Assembly (NCBI GenBank): GCA_028023455.1 | Contig: JAQFVV010006255.1 | Coordinates: 1,736,001-1,800,000, forward strand | Reading direction: 5' to 3' | Origin: Epiperipatus broadwayi | Taxonomy: Eukaryota > Onychophora > Udeonychophora > Euonychophora > Peripatidae | DNA: 64,000 nucleotides | In this document: positions 23,401 through 35,808 of the stretch, in pieces | Layout of the letters: every line of letters begins with the position of its first letter | How positions within the stretch are numbered: the first letter of the stretch is position 1 | Position numbers and translations under genes: made by a program | The notes under the pieces: model-generated | Told to the model about the DNA's origin: nothing | The model's database searches: none | The model's input: only the letters and a program-made list of their open reading frames with translations

Positions 23401-25899
23401 CTAAAATACTGTTTTCACATATTAGAAGAGTCATGATCTATGCTGAATTTACTGCTTCCCTGATCACTTTGATTTATAACTCTTCTATGGGTTAGAGACT
23501 TTGTTTGAGATGATTGACACAAAATCATATATTTTCATATAGTGATATAATTTAGCTTCAGATTTTTTTTCTACAACATTGCAAACAAAATATAGAATAT
23601 TTATACTTTTAATGACTCCACTTCTTATGTTACTCATTTGATTCTTTACAAATTATCACGCAAAAAGTTAGAGATTGTCTCTTTTCAATCTTTAGAATTA
23701 GACTATAAGTTAATTTTGATTCAAGCACTATTTTTTTTAAACCTTTAGCTGAGCACTTTCCTATAAAACAATTATGTAATTTTCAACTGTATATTACATT
23801 TACAATAATCACCAATCACTATTCATCATGTGCTTGATAATTATGCTTCAACATCTTGAAACTAAAAAGAAGATAACTTGTCCCTGAGAATGGGTTTTAG
23901 CATGATTTCCCAACCCATTAAAATTCTAGATGGATAAAGAATTAGATTCCCATCCTGGTACAAAGCAATCCAAATCATTTTCTTTAAGTAATTGCATTCC
24001 ATCAAAATCCAAACAAAAGAATAAAAAGTAAATGACAAGTCAGACTCATAAATAATTAAAAACAAAAAAAATAAAGCAATAATAGAAAAATAAAACATGT
24101 TTTTTATTAATATCACTTTGTCCAACCTATCATTATTTACATTAAAAAAGCATTTAAGTATGATATGGAATACAAAAGAATGTCTAACAGACATCCAATT
24201 AGTACAAAAAAAAACCTTAATATTTTTCATTAATTCACATAAAATTTAAAACTGCATTTATAATTCATTATCATATATTTGATTTTTCCCTTTATTTGCA
24301 TTTGCAATTCAAATTTGCACAAATTTATTCACTTGCATAACAGGTAGTTTCTTTTTACTTTATAACCTAAAACTGAGTGCACTTTTGGTGATGCATTCCG
24401 CTTTAGATTATAAAAAATAAACGACTTTGTTATGCAGATAAACAAACCTACGAAATTGTGAATTGTCATATATATTTATAATTTATTGTAATTCTACCAG
24501 ATATTACATCAGTGACAGATTTTAATTTTAAAAACATACATGTATGTGAAAGTAATTACAAATAACAATAAAATTAAAATCCCAAAATTCACTAATATTT
24601 CTCAATATTAATTCATTGTTAGAAAGAACTGTTGCTAAATATACAAAAATACAATGAACTTTTTCTGCTGACATGAAATTATTATGACAATGTATAAAGA
24701 ATCCAACATAAAGAAAATAAGTATTTGGATCATGAAAAATAAAAGAAATCTTTAAAAAACTTTGATGAAAATTTCTAATTTTTATATCAGCTCAATTAAG
24801 ATTATTCAAAAAAAAAGTAGAAAGTCATTTTGGTATTAAAAACTGATGAGTGACAAAATAAAATTCTGTATAAAACTATATAAAAGTCAATAATGTCAAA
24901 AAAGTTATCTTTTATATAGTCATTGGTTTTGTAAAAATCATATGAATACATTATCATTTTTACAATAAATAGACAATATATTTTTCAGACACAATATATT
25001 ACAAGATTTTGGATAGGATTTACATGAACATTTTTTACTTTGATATTTTTGGGTGTAACAGTCTTTAAAAAATGAAGGCTACTCGATGGTGATTATTGAT
25101 GTATTATTAATTTTATTATTAAGTGCATTGTAAAACCAACAGAGATAGCAATTCATTAAGCTTTTTGTAAAAAAAAAAAAAAGACCAATGTCACTCTAAT
25201 AGCCAGATGAGTTATGGAACAAAGTTTTTCTTATCATACCCAGATTCTTATACACTTATTTCAAGAAATGAATTTACTTTAAAACTCAATCTTATTTAGT
25301 AATACTTCTAATGATAGTAAATAAACAATTTCGATGTTTTTTGTGGATTACTGAATAAAATATTTTTCATATGTTGATTTTGCATATTATTAATAGATTA
25401 TAAAAAATGCATTCTTTTTAATTCAGATAATTTATGATTTTTATTGCAAGCACTAATTTATTTACTGTTTTTTTTCCTTATTGGTTTGGTATAGAGAAAA
25501 AATATGTAAATAATGTCATTATAAATCTCATAGATGAATGGAATAATTAGAATCAAATGGTCTGAAGACATTATATTCAAACTATTATCAATATCCAGAT
25601 TCGTGACTGTTCATTTGCTACAAAATTTATAAAGAAAATAGGGTAGGTGGAGTAAGAGTGGCATAAAGAAAGAGTTTATTATCGTTAATGAAAAAGATGT
25701 AGCATGTTGGTGGTTAAACAATATTTATAAGAAAAATATAAGAAGATATATCACTCATTAAAGAAAGTAGAACTTTTTTTTTTTAAAGGTATTAAAATAA
25801 TCTTAACAATTTTTTTTAAAAACTTAAATAATTTATACAGAACTTACAAATTTAGAACTAATTTGTATTAGTGAATTTTGAAGGCCTCTGTTTCACTCA
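20466..25899. other. Long AT-rich stretch without a supported gene
   Basis: Short frames on both strands (plus 21695-21979, 22476-22685 and 22580-22825; minus 23862-24230) have AT-driven compositions rich in Phe, Leu, Ile, Tyr and Lys. I see no domain in them. An exact 35-bp tandem duplication lies at 22146-22215. Minus-strand translation of 21.7-24.2 kb gives scattered phrases that could come from a very old LINE ORF2, but nothing firm. There are almost no CpG dinucleotides. Confidence 0.5.
22146..22215. repeat. Exact 35-bp tandem duplication
   Basis: Two identical 35-bp copies (22146-22180 and 22181-22215), each containing GAAAGTTTCATAGCTATG. No mismatch is visible, so the duplication is recent relative to the surrounding decay. 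Confidence 0.9.
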
Positions 25900-26210
25900 T
25901 ATAATAATATTGTGGAAGGAACTATTTTTCACGCATGCACTCTCTTCCGTCAGTAATTGTTTTAAAACAATAGGTGGTCCACCTATAGTTAAAGCTTATT
26001 TTTAAAATAAAGTAACAATTATTGACTATGTCTGAATTAAGGTTTAAACTCATTATTAGCTTCATTATTATATCGTCATATTACTTGTACAAAATCAGTT
26101 TATACATCACGAGGAAGAGAGTTTCTCATTATTAACTACCCGCGACATTGAAGGTGCGTACCGATTCTAGCGCATATGTGAAGAATAGTTCCTTCCACAA
26201 TATTACTATA
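25900..26210. mobile_element. MITE-like element with ~28-bp terminal inverted repeats
   Basis: The left end reads TATAATAATATTGTGGAAGG and the right end is the complement of TATAGTAATATTGTGGAAGG. The inverted match continues through AACTATT. The element is ~311 bp with no ORF. An internal perfect palindrome, ATAGGTGG-T-CCACCTAT, lies at about 25970-25986. Any duplication is hidden in TATA-rich flanks, so the superfamily is open. It retains CpGs unlike its neighbourhood. Confidence 0.65.
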
Positions 26211-28245
26211 TAAATCGTTATACAGTATTATTAATCGTTATTTAATATAAGTAATATTTTAAATGGGTTTAAACAAAATATTCCATATTAAAATGTATAT
26301 AGTATAATCCTAACACAAACAATATTTTATAGAAAAGCTACAGCTTTTAATATAATTATAATTTAATTTTCGATTGATGATTAACAGATTGGAATTAGAA
26401 ATTGAGGATACTTAACTTTTTCACAAATTTTATTACAATCTTTTTTGAAAAATATTGGTCGTAAAATCGCAGTGTGTAATCTCTTTAATATGTAAGAGTT
26501 CCAAAGTAAGAGTCATTCTTTTAATTTCTCTTCCCAGATATCTCTGTGATTGTTAGCACGGACAATTTATCAAATGTTATACCAATCCTTATACTTGTAA
26601 TCTCTCTCTCATTCTTATTCCTATTTCTGCGCACACCCACATCCCTAAAAAAAAAAAACTAATAACGAATCAAGATTTATTAAGTTTCATGTAATGAGAA
26701 AAATGGAAAAACTGATTAAATATGCTTTAGCACTTTTCTCGATTTAACAAATGGCGTTAGAACTATCCCTAATAAATATAATCTAAAATATATACTGCTA
26801 TTCATTATAGCATTTTATTTATGCTAAAGTGAATTTTAAAAAAGGCAATATTACAAATAGTTATTTAATATCCTTCTAATAATTACTGTAATAATACACT
26901 TCATCTAGTTTTTTGATGCAGTTGACAATAAATTTTATGATTTTGTTTTGAAAGGTTTTATTATAAAAAATAGTTGAGTACCTTGAGGTTGCTGTGTTAA
27001 AATCGAATTATTGACTATTTTGAGGTTCTGTTACCATAAAGAAAAAAAAAAAAATGTAAAATATAGCCCATAATAAAGCAGAAACATTAATTTATACTTA
27101 CCAAAAAACTTCTACCCCATTAATTAGTTACATTATTCTCATATCAATGAGATTTAGTCAAGAAATATTTTCAAATCTTATTTACTAGCATGCAGATAAT
27201 TCTTAAACTTGCAATGACTTTTGTTTTTCCAGAATGGTAAATGTATATTTAGAACAAATCATTTTGAGTTCAGCATCAAACGGGAATTAGATCAAGCAAT
27301 TGATATTTATATTTTGCTCTTTTCATCCTTAGAAATTTTCTATTGGACTGTTTTAAATGCCCCAGCTATGCCTCACTTTTGTCCAATTGCCTCACAAAAA
27401 TGTTTATGTAAGAGTTTTGATAAAATGAAACATACTTTCTACATTCTAATCAAATAATTTTTTATTATAGACTAGATACTGGATTTAAATCAATCTTAGA
27501 TACTGAACTAAAAGAAAATGATTTTCTAGCTTAATTCCAAGAATGGAAAAATCAACTGAAGTTCCTGATGTAGTCATGAGATAGAAATATTTCAATTCTT
27601 CTAATTTTTTTTGCAATGTAAAATTTCTGTTAGTAGTAAGCCATAAGAATATTCATCTTTGAAAAAGGTGACTTCTTTAAATATATACGAATATTGGCTG
27701 CCCATAGTCCTTAAAATGTGATTACTTGTACTAAGGAGATCTGTTTGTGTTTAAAGATCAGTGCTTCCAGTAAGATTATATTTGTTAATACTGATGAAAA
27801 AGAATTTAATTAAAAGCTTAAAGTAACTCTTTATATGAATGGCAATTAATTACTCATAATATTTAAAAGTTTTCAATCTGGCACAGATCCTTTTACAATT
27901 TAGAACACACTGAATCCAAATTTGTTTTAACACTGATACAAATTTACCATTTATTAGCATAAAATATTAAGTCATCTACTCATCAAATAGGCCTGCTCAA
28001 GTTGTAGTACTTCTTATAAATAACAATTTTTACTATTCAAAGTCTAAAACAGTTAACATAAGACTTAAATCTATAAGCCATATATTTCTATTCAGAGTTC
28101 TCAAACATCCCAAACACTATGACAATAGCTGAACAATATATGTACACATGCTCACTATTTTTATATTATATTTCTGACCTACTTAATATCATATAAGATT
28201 TTATATAAATGCATATATATGCAACCAATCAGATTTCTGAATCTT
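26211..28245. other. Non-coding stretch, one weak exon-like segment
   Basis: No gene is supported. At 26538-26662 a good polypyrimidine/AG acceptor (TTTAATTTCTCTTCCCAG) precedes a short open frame with a hydrophobic run (VIPILILVISLSFLFLFL) ending at TAA. This is discussed only as a candidate. The frame at 27221-27457 has no recognisable motif. Confidence 0.4.
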
Positions 28246-28787
28246 GTAGCACATTACTCATTTATTTTAAATCTAAATATAAAAATATTAACTATTGTCC
28301 AGTGCAAAAATTCAGACAAGCTCTCATTTATACTTATATTTTGAATGACAATTTATTCTTGTAATGAATCAGAAGCTCTAAACACAGGATTTCTACATCA
28401 AAATATCAATTAAATCTGTCCATTCTTGTATTGTAAAATAGTTTATTCTGTTTCAAAGTGTGAATATATACACAACCATTCATAAATGACTATTTAAATT
28501 ATTAATATAATGCTAAATACATACTACACAGGGTAGAAATAAATTAGATATTTATTTTAACCCTTTATGAAAGATGCAAATATAATAGCAGCAACATATA
28601 TATACAATTAATCAAAGTATATATATATATATGGTAATTAGATGATCAAAGTTTCTGGTTATCACAAAAAAAGTCAATATGCAAAATGCATTCATAATAT
28701 ATGAGAGTAGTGTAAGTTTTTGCACTGAACAATAGTTAATATTTTTATATATAGATTTAAAATAAATGAGAAATGCATTACGAGTCA
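28246..28787. repeat. Inverted repeat pair, ~75-bp arms
   Basis: The left arm (about 28246-28318) and right arm (about 28708-28785) are reverse complements over ATTTTAAATCTA, AATATTAACTATTG and AGTGCAAAAA, with a few mismatches. They enclose ~390 bp of non-coding DNA with a TATATA tract. A decayed MITE or fold-back element is likely. No duplication is visible. Confidence 0.6.
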
Positions 28788-28997
28788 TTAACTTGAATAA
28801 GGATTAATTATTTTGTATTATATCTGTATATACTTTTTTTCCATGAGAATAAATGGTGAAAACAAAGTAAAAAATTAAGTTGAAAGAGTAATTTTAATCA
28901 TAACATTGCAAATAACACACTTGTTTTCTTTGATGAATACATAAATCGATTATTTAAAGCTCTTGAGTTATATACAAATATAGAGATTCATATATAA

Positions 28998-29068
28998 TAT
29001 ATTAAATCCTAGTGGTTAGCATAGCTGCCTTCCAAGCAGCTGGTCTGGTTTGCTTCCCAGTCAATGCA
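28998..29068 (+). pseudogene. tRNA-Gly(UCC)-like relic
   Basis: TAGTGGTTAGCATAGCTGCC followed by TTCCAAGCAG closely matches the D-arm and anticodon arm of eukaryotic tRNA-Gly with anticodon UCC. The variable/T-arm part is degraded (GGTTTGCTTCC instead of the canonical B box), and the 5' acceptor strand does not pair with the 3' CAATGCA. It is therefore a pseudogene or the head of a tRNA-derived SINE. A short A-run follows at 29079-29088, which would suit a SINE, but no body is recognisable. Confidence 0.7.
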
Positions 29069-30901
29069 TTTGACATAGGAAAAAAAAATTCTACTAGGTA
29101 TCTAAGAAACCTAGAAAAGCGTCCATCAAACAGTTATTCTTTCTAAAAACATCTATATACATTTAATTAAACATAAAATAATTCATACTTATTATTTTTG
29201 GATGAATATCATATGAATAATCTTTATGATTCATTCATAACTCATATTAAGTAATCTGGTCATACACATCACTTTTCAATCTGTTTAGATTGGGCAAGAG
29301 CAGAGATTCTGATGTGTTAATTTTAGTTATGAATTTATTTCACTCTTGACTTATGTAGAAAAGAATTTCTCAAGGTAAATATTAATAATTAAAACAATTT
29401 TATTAACAATAATTTAATAACTATATGATAATAATAATTTCCCCATTGCTTGATTATGTAATTCTTTTGCATTAGTCCATATGCATAACTACGTGGTTTC
29501 TTTCTTATCTTTATATCATATAGCTGAGTGCACTTTAGATGGTAAGCATCTTAATCATAGCTCTCATACTGTTGCTCTATTATTTTATTTATTAGATCTA
29601 ATAGCAGCAACAACAACTAACATGAGAGTTATGATTATGGTGCTCCCAAATAAAAGTACACTCAGCTGCATGATGTAAAGAAAGGAAAGAAACTGCTTCA
29701 TTATGCAGATAAACTAATGCATGTAAAAAAATAAGTATATGATATATATATTTTACAATTACAATTCTTTCCCCCACTTCCTTCTTTTTTCTCTCCTTCT
29801 CTCTTTATATAATTAATAGAAACATACTTCTTTAAATATTTTAAAATTAAATTAAAAAGCTATTATTTTATTTTGAACTTGATGACTTTCATTTTTCTGT
29901 TTTCTTTTAAATAATTCTAATTTTATTACCTAGTGAATTAAGCATAATATATATTGTTTCTCATGGCGTGTTTGATTTTTTGTTTGTTCATCATGACTAA
30001 TAGTGAAGATGACCTGAAATGGTGGTACCATATTTTAAATCTATATCTAAGATTATATTTTCCATGGATCAGTTAATCTATTGATGGCTAACTGGTCACA
30101 TGTATGATTTCTATTTAAATCTTTAAAAACATTCACTGAAAAAAATCCAATGGCTACACCTTTGTGGGGTTTGTATATATTTCTCTATAATGATAATGAT
30201 GTTTTAAAATCTCTATATGGGTTTATAATTTAAAAAAAAAGCAGTAAGAAATTCATATCATCATCTGGCCCATATATTGAAAATCTAAGGCCAGTGTTGC
30301 ATGTTTATTATACATTAATCTCTGATGATTGCTATCTTTACATCATCTATATCTCTATAATATTTTTTTATACCATTGTGACAAAATAACATTTAAACAA
30401 TATTCTTTTAGGGAATGCTTGCCTGCATCTTGGTTGATAGATTTATATTGCATCAGTATATTTGCAATAATCTCTAAATTCTTGGAATGAGATTCTCATT
30501 CTTCTAATTAATTACATGGAGATAATGTTATTATTTTTTCTCATAATAAATTATACATACTTTTGTTTTGTCAACATTACATTTCACAATAATGACAATG
30601 TAAGATTATTTCAGCATTGAATGCAAAAATTGCTACTATTTAATGTTATACATACACACATATAAATGTTTAATTTTTATTATTTAAATTTTAATCTATT
30701 ATATCCTCATGGAATGCATTTGAACTTGTTTATTAAGGTGCCACTGCATGAACTTATTTTAAATGATAATAAAATTTTATTCAAATTGAAACTGAATGTT
30801 AATATAAGAAATATAATGACACACATTCACAATGGTATTTGGTGTTACTTTGTTTATTGCTTTCATGCAATTACTTATGTTATTAACAATTTTTTATCAG
30901 A
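29069..30901. other. Non-coding stretch
   Basis: No gene recognised. Frames at 29481-29678 and 30666-30911 are short, AT-driven and lack motifs. Confidence 0.5.
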
Positions 30902-31016
30902 CATTCATTAGACTATAGATTAGCCACTTAATGAATAATATTTTTGTAGTATAATTTTCACTAAACTATTACAGAAATATTATTCATTAAGTGGAAAATC
31001 TTTAGTGTAATGAATG
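30902..31016. repeat. Hairpin, ~48-bp arms
   Basis: CCACTTAATGAATAATATTT (30924-30943) pairs with AAATATTATTCATTAAGTGG (30975-30994). The arms continue outward through CATTCATTA and TAATGAATG. The loop is ~25 nt. It is non-coding and MITE-like. Confidence 0.75.
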
Positions 31017-31149
31017 ATTGATAAAATTATTAATATACTTCCATTAAATGATTTGTGTCAAAGTTGTGAGGGCAGTAAATTTGACACATCAACTAAACTG
31101 TAGTAATTTGCTATCTATAGGTACTGAACTATGACAGAGATTGTTATCT

Positions 31150-31200
31150 GAGCCAACTGATGAGGGCTAGTTCAGCCCAAAATGTATATCTTAAGGATTA
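31150..31200 (+). ncRNA. Decayed hammerhead-like motif
   Basis: GCCAA-CUGAUGA (core at 31157-31163) is followed by a strong stem II, GGGC/GCCC (31164-31167 with 31175-31178, 7-nt loop). Then comes AAAA where GAAA is required, so the invariant G12 is lost. AUGUAU could form stem III and UUAAGG is a damaged stem I return strand. The order matches family R (…CCAACUGAUGA…GAAAUAUGUAU…UUGG), so this is probably an old relative, inactive as read. Confidence 0.45.
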
Positions 31201-34200
31201 TACATGTTTTCCACATGACATTGGTCTTATGTTTATGATTACACCTTTCCACAATGCGTTAAAATCAGACAGAAAGCTGTAGTGAAAATTACACTACAGA
31301 AATGTATGTTATTCATTCTTTGAATAATCTTTTAAATGCAGGCAAGTTTTTATAAAATAATAATAAGCACTTGAATCAAATTATTAAGCATTGATAATAA
31401 AATTCTATCTCATAAATAATTGATTATTAAACATAATATGAATATGTTTGCATTTATATTCATACTATATATATATAATAAGCATACTTACAAAAATATG
31501 ATAAAAATGTGCATAAATAATATAATAATTGTATAAATGGCAAAACATTATTTAAAATAATTATTGTAAAATGAATTTTTAGTTTTCCCTCTTCCTGTCT
31601 TTAGAAATTTTTTTTATTTATATAAAAAAATTATACTACTTTATGTAACATTATTTATTTATAATACAAATATAATGTATTTTGAAATATAAATGACTCA
31701 ACCTTTAAATTATTTAGGAAGGTGAAGACAGTATATATACATAAAATAATTATAAAGACTTTATATATAATTTAGCAGGAATAAAAGCACTGGACATTTC
31801 ATATTAGAGACAGAAGTTTTGAAACTTTTCATTCCACTGTAGAAATCTTGGCAATTATATTTCACTTATTTATTGAACAAAAATTATAGTAACAATAATA
31901 ATGTATTTTTATGTTTTGATTTAAGTATTGGTAAAATTTTATTTTTGTTCTAACAAGATGACAAATTTTTCATTTCCAATATGTGCAAATGAGAATTTTA
32001 TATTAAGAGCATTAAATTATTTCTTCACCTTATATTTTGTAAGAAATAATTTTTTAATGTATTAAAATAATTTAAACTATCTTTTGTCAAAAGTAAATTC
32101 AAATATTCTTTTCAAAATCATAGTCTCTTTAAAATTAATTTCTAATTTAAAATATAATTTATTTATATTTAAAATAAAAGTTTTTGAAACAAATTTTCAA
32201 ATATTTCTAAGATTTTACTTTTTGTAAAATGATGCCATTTGCATGTATTATTGTATTTTGCACAAATTTATTTCCTTTTGGAGATGTTTTTTCAACATTA
32301 TCCTTGCTGAAATCTCAAGCAGTTCAAAGCTATAGTTATCCAACTTTTTTAACAGTTTCATTAAGCTGCATCTTTTTAAATATTGTTGCTTTAAAACATT
32401 GTGAAAGTACATCATTCTAACACTATAAATTATAATAACAAAGAGAAATAATTATATCATTTATCTGATTGGTTCTTTTCAAATACTATTATTGATGATA
32501 GAGTATTTTACAAATATTGCTTTAGGTCAAAAAAATATAAGCCTTATAAATTTTTAGTCAGTGGCCATTATGTATACCCCCCCCTTCCCCTACTATAAAT
32601 TTGCAAATAATTAAACAACAAAAATTATAACAATATTAAAAAAAGATGTTTTGAGGTTTTACTTGACTCCATTACAATATAGTTTATATCTCATTATTAA
32701 AAATTCCTGTTCATTGATTAGTTAATCTTTTAAATTACTATTCTATAATTAGCTTTCTGACTAATTTCACAGGCGTAATGTGACATTAGTTGCAAAAGTT
32801 TGATACACTTTGAATAATAAGATTTTGATTTTGATAAAATTAATATTATTTATTTATATAATTATATTTAAAACTAATTTAGCAATATTGTTTTTTGTTG
32901 TGAAATCATACATTTTCACATATTCATATGACACATTTATTTTAAATGATTTATTTATATATTAAAATAAATTAAGTTTAATGCTAATATTTTCTATTAT
33001 TTGTAAAAATGAGCTCACTTTACCCCAAATATTGTAAAACATTCTATTTATATGACAAAAAAACTTGTTTTTCATAATGGTTTAATTTTACTATTTACAA
33101 TTAATTATTCATCTTTACAAATTACTTATCTTTAGATATTTTAATGTATACCATCAAGTTGGTTAAATAATTGGTGGCAGTCTTATCTGTTGGCAGAATG
33201 CAAGTGCGAAAGTTGACAAGAAGATGCTAATCAATCAGTTTTTTTAATAAAAATAGTATTAGTTCTTTTAAAAATACTATATTTAGAAAAAAACCCAACA
33301 AGGAAATAATATAATGTTTTTGAATCTTTAGTGAATAAAACATGACTGACAAATGTTTCATTTTTTTCCATTATGAAAATAATTTTACCAAAATTACCCT
33401 TTTCTCTATTTTGCTGTAATATCTTATATAAATACAATTTACCCAAACAACTTCAAACACTTTTCAGCAAAAACCTTTATTTGTACATATATACATACAT
33501 TACATTTTGACTGTCTTGTGGTTTAAATAAATTGTATTTATATATAAAAATAATTATGTTTGAAAAAACAAAACAAAAACAAAGCAAAAACAATATAAAC
33601 ATTAATATTATGTTGAACTAAAGCATTAAAATAATATAATTTATTTATTCAACAAGCCTGAAATTAATATATTTAGCAAACAAAAAATGATTGAAAAATT
33701 TTTAATAAAAAATTGAATATTTGGACAAGGGCAAACAGAAATGCTTGGGAAAAAAATTTCATTAAGTGCATTAAATGAATTCATTCTGGAAGAAATTAAA
33801 TTACCGATGCCAGAAATAAATCCACAAATCAGAAAAAGTAATGTGCATTTATTTCAACTAGTGATACACCATAACTGTCACTGTTTTTATATCACACCAT
33901 AATTATAATGCTGTAGTAGGACTTATGATAGTGTTTGATGATATGTCATTTGCCATAACTACATTGCATTTGTATCACCAATAATATTTTTGATCAATTA
34001 TGATGTTTCTATCAAAATGTTTATAAAAGATTCTGTTGTCTAGTGATAGTTAATGAAGAGAGTGTATTGGCATTTTTGCTTCAATACAGTCTCTTGGGTG
34101 ACTCTACTATTATCCAATCTTGTGGCCAATGTGGTTGTACTATGCTGGAAAAGAGAAGAATAAATTACAGAATTCACTAAAATTTTGCAGTATCCATAGA

Positions 34201-35808
34201 AAGATTATTAGACAATAATGTTATATTTGTTTTTCAGTTAATTATACAGCTCTCATGTTTTTATAAATATTAAAATATAAATGATAAGTTGGGTTTCTAA
34301 ATAAATCATATTTTCAATACTGCATGTGTGATTATGTCTTATATATTAATATTCACCAATGGCTAGTATGTATATAAGATAAAGACCAAACAATTCATGT
34401 GACCTCTTTCTCTATGAATTTATCCTTCATTAAATTAATTGGTCTTTTCTGAGAATTTTTTTTTTAGTGTTATTATTATTATTTTTCCACACTTTATCAA
34501 TTATTAAGAGTAGACTTCACACATCAAGATCTATATATCTCAATATTTATCAAAGGATAGACAGATAATGATATAAGAATTTTAAAAATAAAACTTTAAA
34601 AGTCTAATTTTTCAACTAAGACAAATATTGTTAGCAACATATGTTAATTAAAAATATATATTGCATATTTATTGTGGCATTTAATTAGATGAGTGAGCAA
34701 ATGTTCTTCTATTTAAAGAATATTGAAAAAGCTTTTGCATTGTAGTGGGTAATTCAAAAACTGTATTCAACATTTTAAATTTCAGATAAAATTTTACTTT
34801 TATATATTAAAATATATGCTAGGAATTCCTTTTATTTAAAATAATCCAGTATTAAAATTATATCAAATTCTATGATTCATTGAATGGAGTAATTTTTCAT
34901 GTTTCGTATCTATTCTTTTAGATAGATAAATAACTCTTTTTAAAGATATTTTAGCATATTTCAGTTTTATAAAACATATTTGATACTTATGTAAACTCTT
35001 AATACAAAATAATAAAATTAAACTATTATTATCAAAACGCTGGTAGCAATTAGTATTTTTTAATTTTATGTAAGTAACAATGACTTGAGTATATGGAATA
35101 TTATGATGTGAAAATAGTAGTGTTATGAGAACAAAAATTGGACGATAATTAGGAAGAATTGTGGCTGACAATTGTTAAAGAAAGCTCATCTGATTCTACT
35201 TGCTGTGAATTCTAATAATAGAACTATCATGATTGGAAAGTGCATAGCATGGTATTCTTATGATTACTTTGCAGAGATACATCTAAATATTTTTGAAAAA
35301 TATTATTTTTCAGATTATTCATACTCCAATTTATACATCATATAAAGAATTTTTTTTAAAAAAAGGTAAAAAAAAGATAAGACTGCAGGGCTGTTTGGTT
35401 CTGTTCTTTTCTTGAGTTGATGAAAGTACTAGTCTTTATCAAAATATTTGTTTTCTTTTATTAAAAACTTAAGGGTTTTGTTTTTTAAACACTGTTCTTC
35501 CTTTCATGTGAAGGATGAATTTTGTTGACACCTTTAACCAAGGAACTGAAAAAGATTCAGTTCTAATATAGAGAATCTAGAGAGAAACACGGAAGACATT
35601 ATGTAAATCTAAAAAAATCAAAAAAAATTTTCAAGGAAAAAAAAAATTATCTATAAAACCAATGATTTCCATGAATGAAATATTTGATATATCCATAGAC
35701 CAACCCTTCCACCAACTTAGTTCTCCAAGCTTGTAATGATCCTCATAAGATTTTGGACTCCAGGGAGATCGTTAGAGATGAAACAACTGTTCAAGCAAGA
35801 ATTACAGC
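31201..35808. other. Long AT-rich stretch without a supported gene
   Basis: A small hairpin, TGTAGTGAAAATTACACTACA, lies at about 31280-31300 and a C-run near 32578-32585. Frames at 32229-32420 (plus), 33231-33446 (minus) and 34863-35171 (minus) show no domain and are AT-biased. Nothing else is supported. Confidence 0.5.

Noticed and set aside
23862-24230. 122-aa minus-strand frame
   Set aside because: AT-driven hydrophobic composition, no domain, and no supporting neighbours. A very old LINE ORF2 origin is possible but cannot be shown by eye.
29481-29678. 65-aa plus-strand frame after the tRNA-like relic
   Set aside because: No domain or codon bias; the sequence has no similarity to anything else in the window.
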